Notes under the pieces: model-generated | Database searches by the model: none | The model's input: only the letters and a program-made list of their open reading frames with translations | What the model was told of the DNA's origin: nothing | NCBI RefSeq assembly: GCF_016785185.1 | Contig: NZ_JAEKDY010000014.1 | Length of the DNA: 47,174 bases | DNA from: Heyndrickxia sporothermodurans | Lineage (GTDB): Bacteria; Bacillota; Bacilli; Bacillales; Bacillaceae_C | Strand: one strand, 5' to 3' | In this document: in pieces, positions 8,736 to 17,781 of the stretch | Numbering within the stretch: position 1 is the first letter of the stretch | Layout: each line of letters starts with the position of its first letter | Made by a program: the position numbers and the translations under genes

Positions 8736-9596
8736 TTATAACTTTTTAAGAGAGATTGCTTCTCTCATTTTTTGCAGTGATTCCTTCCCTAAATTATCTT
8801 GCTTCGCCATTACATTTACATAAAGGGCATCAATTATACTTAATTGGGCAATACGAGAGGACAATGCCTCGGATCGATAGTCTGTTTCTTGGGAAGCTGT
8901 AAATAGGGGAATATCTACTTTTTGGCTTAATGGCGATTTTGCAAAATTTGTAATTCCAATTGTTTTTGTCCCATTCTTTTTAGCGATGTCCAGGATCTCC
9001 ATCATGTCTTTCGTAGAACCTGAGTGGGAGATAAGAATCACCAGATCTTGATCAGTTAGCTGTGAGGCAGACATAATTTGAAAATGTGAATCAGTATAAG
9101 CCGAAGTTTGAATGCCAGTACGCAAAAATTTATGATGAGCATCCATAGCAATGACCCCTGAGCCACCAATACCATAAAACTCAACCTTTCTTGCCCCCAT
9201 TATTAGTTCGGTCGCCTCCGTGAAACGATTTTCATTAAAAATATGAAGGGTATCCTCTAATGTTCGGATATTCGCTTTGAATACTTTTTCGGCGATTTCC
9301 TTTTCGTTATCACCCTCTTGAATCGTTTCGTGAATATTTTTAATCGGTGCAACAATTTCTGAAGCCAAAGCGATTTTCATAGATTGAAAGCCATTAAACC
9401 CTATCCGCTTGCAAAAGCGAAAAACAGTAGCATCGGCTACAAATAAATCATCGGAAAGTTGATTAATTGTTGAATGAATGATTTTTTCGGGATGTTCTAA
9501 TATATAGTCGGCTATTATTTTTTCTTTTTCGCTAAATTGTGGATACATCGTACGAATCCTTGGTAAACAAGGGAATTTTTGAATTTGTGTTCCCAT
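8736..9596 (-). CDS. MurR/RpiR-family regulator with SIS domain, probable gluconate regulator
   Basis: The N-terminal HTH_6 domain (about residues 10-85, including INQLSDDLFVADATVFRFCKRIGFNGFQ) is followed by a SIS phosphosugar-binding domain (about 120-255, with GIGGSGVIA and LISHSGSTKDMM). This is the standard architecture, at 286 residues. Family members repress sugar catabolic genes and sense a phosphosugar. It is divergent from gntP and gntK, so the likely ligand is 6-phosphogluconate or a relative (inference). B. subtilis uses the unrelated GntR at its gnt operon. A cre-like site overlaps its probable promoter. Confidence 0.9.
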   Translation of the reverse strand: MGTQIQKFPCLPRIRTMYPQFSEKEKIIADYILEHPEKIIHSTINQLSDDLFVADATVFRFCKRIGFNGFQSMKIALASEIVAPIKNIHETIQEGDNEKEIAEKVFKANIRTLEDTLHIFNENRFTEATELIMGARKVEFYGIGGSGVIAMDAHHKFLRTGIQTSAYTDSHFQIMSASQLTDQDLVILISHSGSTKDMMEILDIAKKNGTKTIGITNFAKSPLSQKVDIPLFTASQETDYRSEALSSRIAQLSIIDALYVNVMAKQDNLGKESLQKMREAISLKKL

Positions 9597-9655
9597 TTAA
9601 ATTACACCTTTCTAAGCTGTCTTTTCTTCTATTGTAATATAAATGAAAGGAGAAA

Positions 9656-9669
9656 TGTAAACGGTTTCT
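9656..9669. promoter_or_regulatory. cre-like CcpA site upstream of the rpiR-type gene
   Basis: TGTAAACGGTTTCT matches the Bacillus cre consensus TGWAARCGYTWNCW at 13 of 14 positions. On the minus strand it covers TTTACA, which lies about 16 bp before TATATT and would form the -35 box of the regulator gene. Confidence 0.65.
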
Positions 9670-9774
9670 AAAAAAATTTTAGTAAAGTATTGGGAGATTC
9701 ATTGAAATAGGGTATCTAGTCTGCTTTTTCTTCTATTTGTTAATAAGTTAGGGAATTATTTTTCATAAAAACTA

Positions 9775-9802
9775 TTGAAATAAAAAATATTTATCGTAAA
9801 AT
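9775..9802 (+). promoter_or_regulatory. Probable gntP promoter
   Basis: TTGAAA (9775-9780) and TAAAAT (9797-9802) are 16 bp apart, a reasonable sigma-A promoter about 150 bp before the gntP start. It lies upstream of an inverted repeat and two cre-like sites. Confidence 0.5.
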
Positions 9803-9811
9803 AGAATTATA

Positions 9812-9832
9812 TTGAAAAAATATTTCTTTCAA
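9812..9832. promoter_or_regulatory. Candidate operator for the RpiR-type regulator
   Basis: TTGAAA (9812-9817) and TTTCAA (9827-9832) form an inverted repeat with 9 bp between the arms, just downstream of the likely gntP promoter. A related ATTGAAAT word lies at 9774. Placement in the divergent region suggests the local regulator binds here; the assignment is an inference. Confidence 0.45.
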
Positions 9833-9838
9833 GTGAAA

Positions 9839-9893
9839 TGAAACCGTTTTAATAGGGACGTTTCTTTTTACATGAAAAATGTAAACGATTGCT
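9839..9893. promoter_or_regulatory. Two cre-like CcpA sites in the gntP leader
   Basis: TGTAAACGATTGCT (9880-9893) matches the cre consensus at 13 of 14 positions. TGAAACCGTTTTAA (9839-9852) is a weaker match. Both lie downstream of the probable promoter, where CcpA binding represses in other Bacillus operons. Confidence 0.65.
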
Positions 9894-9953
9894 TCTTCAA
9901 ATTAAGAACACAATCACTATAAAACTAAACATCTAGATTTGGAGGATCGAAGA

Positions 9954-11297
9954 ATGACAGGTCATGATATAAGTTTATTAGTTTACACATTATTAGCCAT
10001 TATCTTTTTGATTTTTATGATTGCGAAAGTAAAATGGCATCCGTTCGTTGTGTTATTATTAACATCAGTTATTCTAGGAATGTTAGCCGGAATGAAACTT
10101 CCTGATGTGGCAGATGCGATACAGAATGGGGTAGGGAATACATTAGGTTCAATTGCTGTTATAATTGGTCTTGGGACGATACTTGGGAAAATGCTGGCTG
10201 AGTCTGGTGGAGCTGACCAAATTGCGAATACGTTGCTAAATAAATTTGGCGAAAAGAAAGTCCATTGGGCAATGATGATTGTTGCCTTTATTGTCGGGAT
10301 TCCGGTTTTCTTTGAAGTAGGACTTGTTTTATTAATTCCACTTGTGTATACGGTTGCAAGAAGGTCGGGAATGTCGATATTGAAAATTGGGATTCCGATG
10401 GTTGCAGGATTATCAACTGTGCACGGATTGCTTCCGCCACATCCGGCACCAATGATTGCTGTGGAAGGATTAGATGCAAATGTTGCAAGAACAATCTTAT
10501 ATGCATTGATTGTAGGTATTCCTTCTGTTATTATTGCCGGTCCTATTTTTGGCTCTTTTATCGCCAAACGACTTGGTCATATAGAAATGTCTAAAGAATT
10601 GTCAGAGCAATTTTCGAAAAAGGAAACAAATAAATTACCTAGCTTTGGGGTAACAATTTTCACCGTTCTATTACCAGTCATTTTAATGTTAGTTGGTTCG
10701 ATAAGCGGTATATTGCATGAAAACAAAGCGCTAGCTGAATGGAGCACTTTTCTTGGAAAACCAATTGTCGCTTTATTAATTTCAGTGATTGTTTCATTCT
10801 TTACGCTTGGGTATGCAAGAGGATTTAATAAGAAACAACTTTCCAGCTTTATGGGTGAGTGCTTAGCACCAACGGCTACAATTATTTTAGTTATTGGTGG
10901 AGGCGGTGCCTTCAAAAATGTATTAATTACGAGTGGGGTAGGAGATGCTATTGCTAATCTTGCTACGAACACACATATTTCACCGATTCTATTTGCATGG
11001 TTAGTCGCTGCATTAATTCGTGTAGCAACGGGATCAGCATCAGTCGCAATGACAACCGCTGTTGGAATTGTTGCACCGGTGATTGCAAGCACACATGGTG
11101 TCAATACGGAGTTAATTGTTTTGGCCATCGGTTCAGGTTCATTGATTTTATCCCATGTAAATGATGCAGGTTTCTGGATGGTGAAAGAATTCTTTAATAT
11201 GAGTGTGTCCCAAACTTTAAAATCATGGACAGTTATGGAAACGCTACTTTCTATCGTTTCACTCATTATCGTGTTATTACTAAGTATTTTTGTATAA
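9954..11297 (+). CDS. gntP: Gluconate permease, GntP family
   Basis: This polytopic inner-membrane symporter takes up gluconate with protons. It has about 12 hydrophobic segments and the family's glycine-rich stretches, such as IGLGTILGKMLAESGGADQIA and GLLPPHPAPMIAVEGL in its central region, plus ATGSASVAMTTAVGIVAPV near the end. The open frame begins with a TTG at 9939, but GGAGG (9941-9945) lies inside that extension and fits ATG 9954, giving 447 residues, the usual size. The neighbouring gluconokinase supports gluconate as substrate. A terminator after it separates it partly from gntK. Confidence 0.93.
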   Translation: MTGHDISLLVYTLLAIIFLIFMIAKVKWHPFVVLLLTSVILGMLAGMKLPDVADAIQNGVGNTLGSIAVIIGLGTILGKMLAESGGADQIANTLLNKFGEKKVHWAMMIVAFIVGIPVFFEVGLVLLIPLVYTVARRSGMSILKIGIPMVAGLSTVHGLLPPHPAPMIAVEGLDANVARTILYALIVGIPSVIIAGPIFGSFIAKRLGHIEMSKELSEQFSKKETNKLPSFGVTIFTVLLPVILMLVGSISGILHENKALAEWSTFLGKPIVALLISVIVSFFTLGYARGFNKKQLSSFMGECLAPTATIILVIGGGGAFKNVLITSGVGDAIANLATNTHISPILFAWLVAALIRVATGSASVAMTTAVGIVAPVIASTHGVNTELIVLAIGSGSLILSHVNDAGFWMVKEFFNMSVSQTLKSWTVMETLLSIVSLIIVLLLSIFV

Positions 11298-11311
11298 TTA
11301 AAGTATGATAA

Positions 11312-11341
11312 ATCCCACGTCAGATTTTGACGTGGGTTCTT
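11312..11341 (+). terminator. Terminator-like hairpin between gntP and gntK
   Basis: CCCACGTCA and TGACGTGGG form a 9-bp stem around a short loop, followed by TTCTTG and, 8 bases on, a T run. It may reduce read-through into the kinase gene. Confidence 0.7.
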
Positions 11342-11422
11342 GTCGATTTTTTAAAGGGAGTCGCGGATATCGTGAAATTCCGTACTGCTTGCGAAGCAAA
11401 AACTAATTTGAGGTGAATAAAC

Positions 11423-12961
11423 ATGGCACAGTCCTATATGATGGGTGTAGATATCGGAACAACGAGTACAAAAGCGGTTCTTTTTACTAAGGAAGGCGAA
11501 GTAGTCGATACATTTTCAAAAGGGTATCCATTACATAATCCAACTCCTTCGATCGCTGAACAAGATCCGGATGAAATTTTTCAAGCAGTAATTATTTCAA
11601 TTCGTGAGTTGATGAAGTCAAGTGGGATTCATAAAGAGGAGTTAATGTTTGTATCTTTTAGCTCGGCAATGCATAGTGTCATTGCGGTTGATGGGCAAGG
11701 GAATCCTCTGACAAAAAGTATTACGTGGGCAGATAATCGAAGTGTTAAGTATGCGGATGAATTGAAGGCGTCTAAAAGAGGGTTAAATTTATATCGAAGA
11801 ACTGGTACGCCAATACATCCGATGTCACCAATCACGAAATTAATTTGGTTACGAAATGAACATTCAGAAGTGTTTAATAGAACGAATAAATTTCTAGGGA
11901 TTAAAGAATACATCTTTTATAAAATGTTTCATCAATATGTGATGGATTATTCATTAGCTTCAGCAACGGGGATGTTTAATTTAGAAACATTAAAATGGGA
12001 TAAAGAGGCATTGGAAATTGCCGGGATTGACGAAAGCAAGCTACCCGCTCTTGTTCCAACGACACATATTTTAAAAAATTTGGACAGTGGGCTGGCTGGT
12101 CAAATGAATATTTCCGTAGACACACCATTTGTAGTAGGGGCAAGTGATGGTGTTCTTTCAAATTTAGGACTTAATGCGATTAAACCGGGTGTTCTCGCAG
12201 TCACGATTGGTACAAGCGGTGCCATACGGACAGTTAGTGATAAACCTTTAACCGATCCGAAAGGACGAACCTTTTGTTATGCTTTAACAGAAAACCATTG
12301 GGTTGTTGGCGGGCCAGTTAATAACGGTGGAGTGACGTTCCAATGGGCTCGTGATCAGTTTGGGCAATTAGAGGTACAAAGGGCAGAGGAAAATGGGGAA
12401 GATGCTTATGAATTGTTAACAGAAATGGCTGAAAAGGTGGCACCGGGAGCGGACGGCTTGATTTTTCATCCTTATATGGCAGGGGAACGTGCGCCAATTT
12501 GGAATGCTGATGCACGGGGTTCTTTCTTTGGTCTTGCTTTATACCATACAAGGGCACATCTTGTTCGTGCTATCCTTGAAGGGGTTATGTACAATCTGTA
12601 TAGTGTAATGCTAGCATTACAAGAGCTAATTGGTGAACCGAAGAAAATTCATGCAAGTGGCGGCTTCGTTCGATCTAAGCTATGGCGGCAAATCATGGCT
12701 GACGTGTTTGGAGGACCTGTTACCATTCCGGAAAGCTATGAAAGTTCGTGCTTAGGCGCAGTCGTATTAGGTTTATATGCTATTGGGGAAATCGATCGAT
12801 TAGAAGTAGTTGAGGACATGGTTGGCACAACAAACGATATCGAGCCAAACCCCGAAAATGCTAAAATCTACGAAGAACTCATGTCCATCTTCCTATCCAT
12901 CAGCAGAAAAATGGAAGAAGACTACCACAGAATCGCCCAATACCAACGCAAAATCAAATAA
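11423..12961 (+). CDS. gntK: Gluconokinase, FGGY family
   Basis: The enzyme phosphorylates gluconate to 6-phosphogluconate with ATP. The 512 residues align along their length with remembered B. subtilis GntK (513). Shared blocks include GVDIGTTSTKAVLF at the start, FSSAMHSVIAVD, ITWADNRS, RTGTPIHPMSP, GASDGVLSNLG, TIGTSGAIR and HPYMAGERAPIWN. ATG 11423 is preceded by TTGAGGTG. It follows gntP in the same direction. A 6-phosphogluconate dehydrogenase gene, present in the B. subtilis gnt operon, is absent here. The gene ends at a 52-bp-period repeat shared with the convergent fdhD. Confidence 0.96.
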   Translation: MAQSYMMGVDIGTTSTKAVLFTKEGEVVDTFSKGYPLHNPTPSIAEQDPDEIFQAVIISIRELMKSSGIHKEELMFVSFSSAMHSVIAVDGQGNPLTKSITWADNRSVKYADELKASKRGLNLYRRTGTPIHPMSPITKLIWLRNEHSEVFNRTNKFLGIKEYIFYKMFHQYVMDYSLASATGMFNLETLKWDKEALEIAGIDESKLPALVPTTHILKNLDSGLAGQMNISVDTPFVVGASDGVLSNLGLNAIKPGVLAVTIGTSGAIRTVSDKPLTDPKGRTFCYALTENHWVVGGPVNNGGVTFQWARDQFGQLEVQRAEENGEDAYELLTEMAEKVAPGADGLIFHPYMAGERAPIWNADARGSFFGLALYHTRAHLVRAILEGVMYNLYSVMLALQELIGEPKKIHASGGFVRSKLWRQIMADVFGGPVTIPESYESSCLGAVVLGLYAIGEIDRLEVVEDMVGTTNDIEPNPENAKIYEELMSIFLSISRKMEEDYHRIAQYQRKIK

Positions 12962-12976
12962 GGTGTCACAAATAAA

Positions 12977-13144
12977 GTGTCAGGCACCGTTTTGGATAAT
13001 GGGAAAAATGCTTCCATAACCCAATTCGGTACCTGACACCATTTTGGTTATGACGAAAAAGGTTGCATAAATCCAAATTGGTGCCTGACACCGTTTTGGT
13101 TATGGTGAAAGATGTTGTATCAAACCAATTAGGTGCCTGACACT
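12977..13144. repeat. GTGTCAGGCACC repeat cluster, 52-bp period
   Basis: GTRCCTGACAC words start at 13029, 13081 and 13133, exactly 52 bp apart, and an inverted copy, GTGTCAGGCACC, is at 12977. Units also carry TTTTGGTTATG and partly complementary CCAA-rich stretches, so the inverted copy can pair with any of the three forward copies. Words of this type are familiar at Bacillus gene ends. It lies between convergent gntK and fdhD and supplies the end of fdhD. Confidence 0.8.
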
Positions 13145-13920
13145 CTTTCTGGGTGGGTGTAGATGTTGAGTTGGTTTTTTCGGATGAATCCGATTATGGT
13201 GATGCCGAGGTCGTTGGCTAGGTCGATTCCTAGTGATGTCGGTGCGGATTTGGATAGGATGATTCCGATACCGATTTTGGCGACTTTTAGTATTACTTCG
13301 GATGACAGTCTGCCGCTAAAGGCGATGATCTTATCTGAGCGAGTGATTTTTTCTTTCAGGCAATAACCATATAGTTTGTCGAGAGCGTTATGTCTGCCGA
13401 TGTCTGTGCGGTTAATAATCATCTCATCGTTCGTGCATAGGGAAGCGTTATGGACGCCGCCTGTTAACCGAAAATCAGCGGATTGATGTTGCAACATATT
13501 CATTAAGTGGAAGCATTTTTCAAGCGTAATCGTAGTTGTGTTCGTGATCGTTTTCGCTGTTCGCACGTCATTGTGAAAATAAAATTGCCGACTTTTGCCG
13601 CAGCAAGATCCAATAAATCGCTTAGAATATAAATCCTTATTAATTACCTTCTTATTCTTTAAATTTACATAGGCAAAACCATGATTGTCATCGATCGAAA
13701 TTGACGCAATTTCAGAGTGGAGCCGAATAAGCCCCTCCGATGCGAGAAATCCTATAACAAGCTCCTCGAGGTGGGTAGGGGAGCAAACAATCGTTGCAAA
13801 TTCCTCTCCATCGACATGAATGGTTAATGGAAACTCGATTGCGATATCATCTTGTACACTTGATAATGTTTCCCCATTGTATTTGACGATCGTATATGGC
13901 TTTCTAACTTTATTGTCCAT
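13129..13920 (-). CDS. fdhD: Formate dehydrogenase accessory sulfurtransferase FdhD
   Basis: FdhD transfers sulfur from IscS to the molybdenum cofactor, which formate dehydrogenases need for activity. The 263 residues are family length. Visible marks are the cysteine pair Cys106-Cys107 in GSCCGKSRQ (many homologues have CxxC), TGGVHNASL and DIGRHNALDKLYG. The last residues (RVSGT) and the stop codon are encoded by the third unit of the adjoining repeat, so the natural C-terminus has been replaced or extended by a few residues. It is the last gene after the OFA transporter and the FdhF-type gene, 88 bp behind a terminator-like hairpin. Confidence 0.95.
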   Translation of the reverse strand: MDNKVRKPYTIVKYNGETLSSVQDDIAIEFPLTIHVDGEEFATIVCSPTHLEELVIGFLASEGLIRLHSEIASISIDDNHGFAYVNLKNKKVINKDLYSKRFIGSCCGKSRQFYFHNDVRTAKTITNTTTITLEKCFHLMNMLQHQSADFRLTGGVHNASLCTNDEMIINRTDIGRHNALDKLYGYCLKEKITRSDKIIAFSGRLSSEVILKVAKIGIGIILSKSAPTSLGIDLANDLGITIIGFIRKNQLNIYTHPERVSGT

Positions 13921-13984
13921 TGGTAAAACTCCACCCCACTCACTTTCAATGTCCTCTCAAACGTAGCTAATTTCTAAAACAAAG

Positions 13985-14008
13985 GAAATCAGCATTCCTG
14001 CCGATTTC
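13985..14008 (-). terminator. Terminator-like hairpin between fdhF-type gene and fdhD
   Basis: On the minus strand GAAATCGGCA and TGCTGATTTC form a 10-bp stem (one G-U pair) with a 4-base loop, followed by CTTTGTTTT. It lies directly after the stop codon of the molybdoenzyme. The same arms recur at 46960-46984. Confidence 0.75.
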
Positions 14009-16363
14009 TTAACTAATTTCCACTTCTAAATCCTCGATTCGTTTCTCCATATATTTCGTATCCTTATGTGCATGGAAAGATTCGGCTTTCTCAACGATTA
14101 CAGCGGTATTGTATTCAGGTATTCCCGCATATTGTTCATAGACTCCCTTCGGAATAAGAACATTTCCCTCAGGCCAGAACACAAGAAGGTTTCCGCGCTG
14201 AGTTTCTGCGAATTTTGCCCGACCGTGAAAATAACCGTACTTATTGTACACAACGATTGCTTCTCCTTCAGCAATGTTTAATTCAGAAGCATCCACCTCA
14301 TTTATTAAAACATCATAGCGATCGGCATTGTTAAACGAATCTTTTTCATTATAAATCATCGAATTAAATTGTTTTCCTCTTCGTGTCGTCACGTAAAAAT
14401 GACCTTGTGGCTTGCGAAGCTCAGGTATTTCTATAGGGAGTAATTGTCCTTTGCCATCTTCGGTAGGACAAATTCCATCCTCACATAACCATGCACCACC
14501 CCATTGGAACACATCGCCTTTTTGATGTAAATGTTGGATTCCATCATAATTAGGGTTTGCCTTAGCAATCTCCTCACGAATTTGTTCTGCGCTAGAAAAA
14601 TTCAAACATTCCTTTGCTTCGGCAGGTTTAATCCGCGCGGCCAAATCGACATAAATTTCCCACTCCGATCGAGCTTCCTCGATTCTAGGTCCTTTAATTT
14701 CCGGTGAAAAATAAACCATTCGCTCGGTAGAAGTAGAGGTGCCGCCACCTCGTTGTTCATATCTTGTCATCGCCGGTAAAACAATTACTTCTTCTTTCGC
14801 CTCAACAAGTGTAGAAGTATTAAAAATAATATCTTGATGGACACGAAGTTCAACAGATTCTAAACATTCCTTCACAAACGCAGGATCAGGCATCGTTTCT
14901 AAAAAATTGCCACCGGAAGTGTAAAATACTTTCAGTTTCCTTTCGTGATCCTCCGGGAGCATTGCGTTTTCAATCGAAACTCCAACAATATCGCCTTGCC
15001 ATTTTGGAATTTCGAATCCCCATATCTTTTCCATTCGTTCGATGTTTTTATAGTCAAAATCTCCCCCAGGCAAAGCAAAAGGGTCTGCTCCCATTTCACC
15101 TGAACCTTGAACTCCCGAATGTCCGCGAATCGGCATAACTCCACAATGTTGTCGACCAATAAATCCACGAAGCATAGCGAGATTAGCAACTTGAGAAATA
15201 TTATCTGTTCCAAACCGATGTTGGGTAAGCCCCATGGACCAAACAAATACGGCACTATTTGCTTTCGCTAAAACTTCAGCAAATTCACACATCCGTTCCT
15301 TGGTTAGACCGGAGGATTTCTCTAGTAACTCCCAATCTTGCATTACGACGTGGGCTTTTAATTTTTCAAGCCCATTCGTATGTTCCTTCACAAATTGATG
15401 ATCAATCGCCGATCCTTTTTCTTCCTCCTCCATTTCAAACCAATGTTTCATCACCCCATTCATAAAGGCGATGTCACCACCTATATTGACTTGATAAAAG
15501 TCATCGGCAATTTTCGTTCCAAATAAAGCGGAGTCAGGAATGGATGGAACCCAATATCCATCCATAGCCGGTTCACGATAAGGATTGATTACAATTATTT
15601 TCGTTCCTTTCCGTTTCGCAGCATACATATATTTCGTTGAAACGGGTTGATTGTTAGCAGCAACTGATCCCCAAAAAATAAGGACATCCGTACCGATCCA
15701 ATCTTGATAATTACAGCTGGATGCACCAATTCCTAATGAACGCTTTAATGCTGTTTTACTCGGTGAGTGACAAATTCTTGAGGCGTTATCAATATTATTC
15801 GTTCCGAGAAAGCGTGCCATTTTTCCAGCTGTATAATACACTTCATTGGTAATTCCTCTTGATGTTAGGAAGAAAGCGAGCTGTTTTGGATTAATTGCCT
15901 TTATTTTTTCAGCTATTCGATTTAATGCTTCATCCCATGTAATTCGTGTAAATTTTTTCTCGCCTTTTTTTCTTGAAAGAGGGTAAGGGATTCGCCCAAG
16001 CTTTCTTAACTCTGCACTAGTAAACTTTTGCAGCTCTTCTATGTTACTATGAATCACTGATTCTTCCATGGCAGGCATTGTATTTAAACGAAGAACATTT
16101 AAGCGGGTTGTACAGAGATGTGGTCCTGTTAATGTTTGGTCACGAAGACCAGCCACGCCTAATGCACAACCATCACAAACCCCTTGGGTTAAAATCCTTG
16201 ATGCATACGGAAGATTATCTCGGTTTTCCCATAAGACTTTCATCGTATCACGAATATGCTTCGGCTTAATCTTCCCCAGCCCAAAAGGAATTGGGCTTAC
16301 CCAAAGCTTTGGATCGGGTGTTTTTGGTAACTTTATCGGTCCTTGATGTTTTGTTTTTCCCAT
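14009..16363 (-). CDS. FdhF/YdeP-type molybdopterin oxidoreductase
   Basis: This is a bis-MGD enzyme of the formate dehydrogenase alpha-like group. N-terminal CDGCALG carries the only obvious CxxC, so the four-Cys Fe-S motif of classical FdhF is incomplete, as in the YdeP branch. Further marks are SRICHSPSKTALKRSLGIGASSC, DVLIFWGSVAANNQPVS, RGHSGVQGSGEMGADPFALPGG (in part) and a C-terminal dinucleotide-binding domain with NEVDASELNIAEGEAIVVYN. No selenocysteine codon is seen. A GTG frame begins at 16372, but the site AAAGGTG fits ATG 16363 and gives 784 residues. Neighbouring fdhD and the OFA transporter suggest formate or oxalate-related use; the true substrate is uncertain. Confidence 0.88.
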   Translation of the reverse strand: MGKTKHQGPIKLPKTPDPKLWVSPIPFGLGKIKPKHIRDTMKVLWENRDNLPYASRILTQGVCDGCALGVAGLRDQTLTGPHLCTTRLNVLRLNTMPAMEESVIHSNIEELQKFTSAELRKLGRIPYPLSRKKGEKKFTRITWDEALNRIAEKIKAINPKQLAFFLTSRGITNEVYYTAGKMARFLGTNNIDNASRICHSPSKTALKRSLGIGASSCNYQDWIGTDVLIFWGSVAANNQPVSTKYMYAAKRKGTKIIVINPYREPAMDGYWVPSIPDSALFGTKIADDFYQVNIGGDIAFMNGVMKHWFEMEEEEKGSAIDHQFVKEHTNGLEKLKAHVVMQDWELLEKSSGLTKERMCEFAEVLAKANSAVFVWSMGLTQHRFGTDNISQVANLAMLRGFIGRQHCGVMPIRGHSGVQGSGEMGADPFALPGGDFDYKNIERMEKIWGFEIPKWQGDIVGVSIENAMLPEDHERKLKVFYTSGGNFLETMPDPAFVKECLESVELRVHQDIIFNTSTLVEAKEEVIVLPAMTRYEQRGGGTSTSTERMVYFSPEIKGPRIEEARSEWEIYVDLAARIKPAEAKECLNFSSAEQIREEIAKANPNYDGIQHLHQKGDVFQWGGAWLCEDGICPTEDGKGQLLPIEIPELRKPQGHFYVTTRRGKQFNSMIYNEKDSFNNADRYDVLINEVDASELNIAEGEAIVVYNKYGYFHGRAKFAETQRGNLLVFWPEGNVLIPKGVYEQYAGIPEYNTAVIVEKAESFHAHKDTKYMEKRIEDLEVEIS

Positions 16364-16383
16364 TTCTTTCACCTTTCTTTATA

Positions 16384-17652
16384 TTAAATGTGCGAGGCTG
16401 TTTTAGTAGATGATTGACGGATTTTGTTTTCTCTTAATTTCTTAATGTCTATACGAATAACTAATGAAATAACGAAGGCGAGTACGAATAATCCTGAGAA
16501 AAAGGTAAGGCTATTGGCATAGCTGCCGGTAGCATCTTTAATCCATGCAGCGAATAATGGTCCGGCTAATCCCGCAGCTGCCCAGGCAGTTAAAATATAA
16601 CCATGGATCGCCCCAAGCTGTTTTGTGCCAAACAAATCTCCAATAAAGGCAGGAATGGTAGCAAATCCACCTCCATAACATGTATAAACAATGGCTAGCA
16701 TAATTTGGAATAGGATAGATATCGTCGTATGTGGTAAAAGTGCAAAAAGAATAATTTGTAAAACAAAGAAGGTCGTATACGTATTTGCACGGCCAAAATA
16801 GTCAGAAATAGACGCCCACCCTAAGCGGCCAAATCCGTTGAATAATCCGAGAATCCCAACGAGTGCGGCAGCCTCAGTTGTGTTTAGTCCAATACTTTCT
16901 TGAGCTAACGGTTTTGCTGCTGATAAAATGGCAATCCCACAAGTAGTATTTATGAATAACATCATCCATAAATAATAAAACCTTGCCGTTTTAATTGATT
17001 CATTCGCCGTTAACTGTGATAAGTCCGTAACGACTTTCTTTTTTGCATTTTCCTTATATCTTTTTGGTTTCCAATCTTCAGCAGGTTTTTCGAGATAAAG
17101 GGAAGATAAAGTCATAATGATGAAATAGGCAACACCTAAAATGAAAAAAGCATTAGCAATTCCGAATGATTTTATAAGGGCATCCATAATAGGGCTGCTG
17201 ATCGCTGCAGCAAATCCAAAACCCATAATCGCAAGCCCTGTAGCAAGACCGCGTCGATCAGGGAACCATCTTACTAATGTGGAAACAGGTGTAATATATC
17301 CCACACCTAAACCGATCCCACCTAATACCCCGTAAAAAAGGTAGATTAGTGGTAAGGAGCCTGCATGGACGGCAAATCCTGAACCAAATACACCCACCCC
17401 AAAAAAGATGGACGCAAGCAATCCGGCTTTCCTTGGCCCGTGCTTTTCAACAAAATGCCCCAAAAATGCCGCAGAAAGCCCTAAAAAGAGTATCGCAATA
17501 CTAAAAGTCATTTGCACCTGACTGGCTGACCACCCAAATTCATTCATGAGCGGGTTAGTAAAATTACTCCATGCATACACAGAACCAATGCAGATATGAA
17601 TTCCGACCCCGGATAAGGCAATCAACCACCTGTTTTTTGTTTTTTTCATCAA
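16384..17652 (-). CDS. OFA-family MFS transporter (oxalate/formate type)
   Basis: This 422-residue permease of the major facilitator superfamily has about 12 helices. The opening WLIALSGVGIHICIGSVYAWSNFTNPL and the segments GLGVGYITPVSTLVRWFPDRRGLATG and ATIPAFIGDLFGTKQLGAIHGYILTAWA are typical of the oxalate:formate antiporter (OFA) group. It is the first gene of the minus-strand formate module, 21 bp before the FdhF-type gene, so it probably brings formate or a related small carboxylate to that enzyme. GGAGGGG precedes its start. The operon is preceded by a consensus cre site. Transport direction and substrate cannot be read from the sequence. Confidence 0.88.
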   Translation of the reverse strand: MMKKTKNRWLIALSGVGIHICIGSVYAWSNFTNPLMNEFGWSASQVQMTFSIAILFLGLSAAFLGHFVEKHGPRKAGLLASIFFGVGVFGSGFAVHAGSLPLIYLFYGVLGGIGLGVGYITPVSTLVRWFPDRRGLATGLAIMGFGFAAAISSPIMDALIKSFGIANAFFILGVAYFIIMTLSSLYLEKPAEDWKPKRYKENAKKKVVTDLSQLTANESIKTARFYYLWMMLFINTTCGIAILSAAKPLAQESIGLNTTEAAALVGILGLFNGFGRLGWASISDYFGRANTYTTFFVLQIILFALLPHTTISILFQIMLAIVYTCYGGGFATIPAFIGDLFGTKQLGAIHGYILTAWAAAGLAGPLFAAWIKDATGSYANSLTFFSGLFVLAFVISLVIRIDIKKLRENKIRQSSTKTASHI

Positions 17653-17671
17653 ACCCCTCCAATTTTCTTTT

Positions 17672-17697
17672 ATGTTCTATATGTATTCTTAGAACAT
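17672..17697. promoter_or_regulatory. Inverted repeat before the formate module
   Basis: ATGTTCT (17672-17678) and AGAACAT (17691-17697) form a 7-bp inverted repeat with 12 bp between, 20 bp upstream of the OFA transporter start. It may be an operator or a leader hairpin. Confidence 0.4.
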
Positions 17698-17781
17698 CTA
17701 GCTATGAAGAAAATATGAACAATGATATATTCAGAGTCTATCCAATGGAGTAGGTGTCAAGTCTTTATTTTTATACTATCA

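Noticed and set aside
9983..11266. Long open frames on the strand opposite gntP (194 and 229 codons)
   Set aside because: They mirror a clear permease gene, have no ribosome binding sites and show compositions expected from reversed hydrophobic codons.
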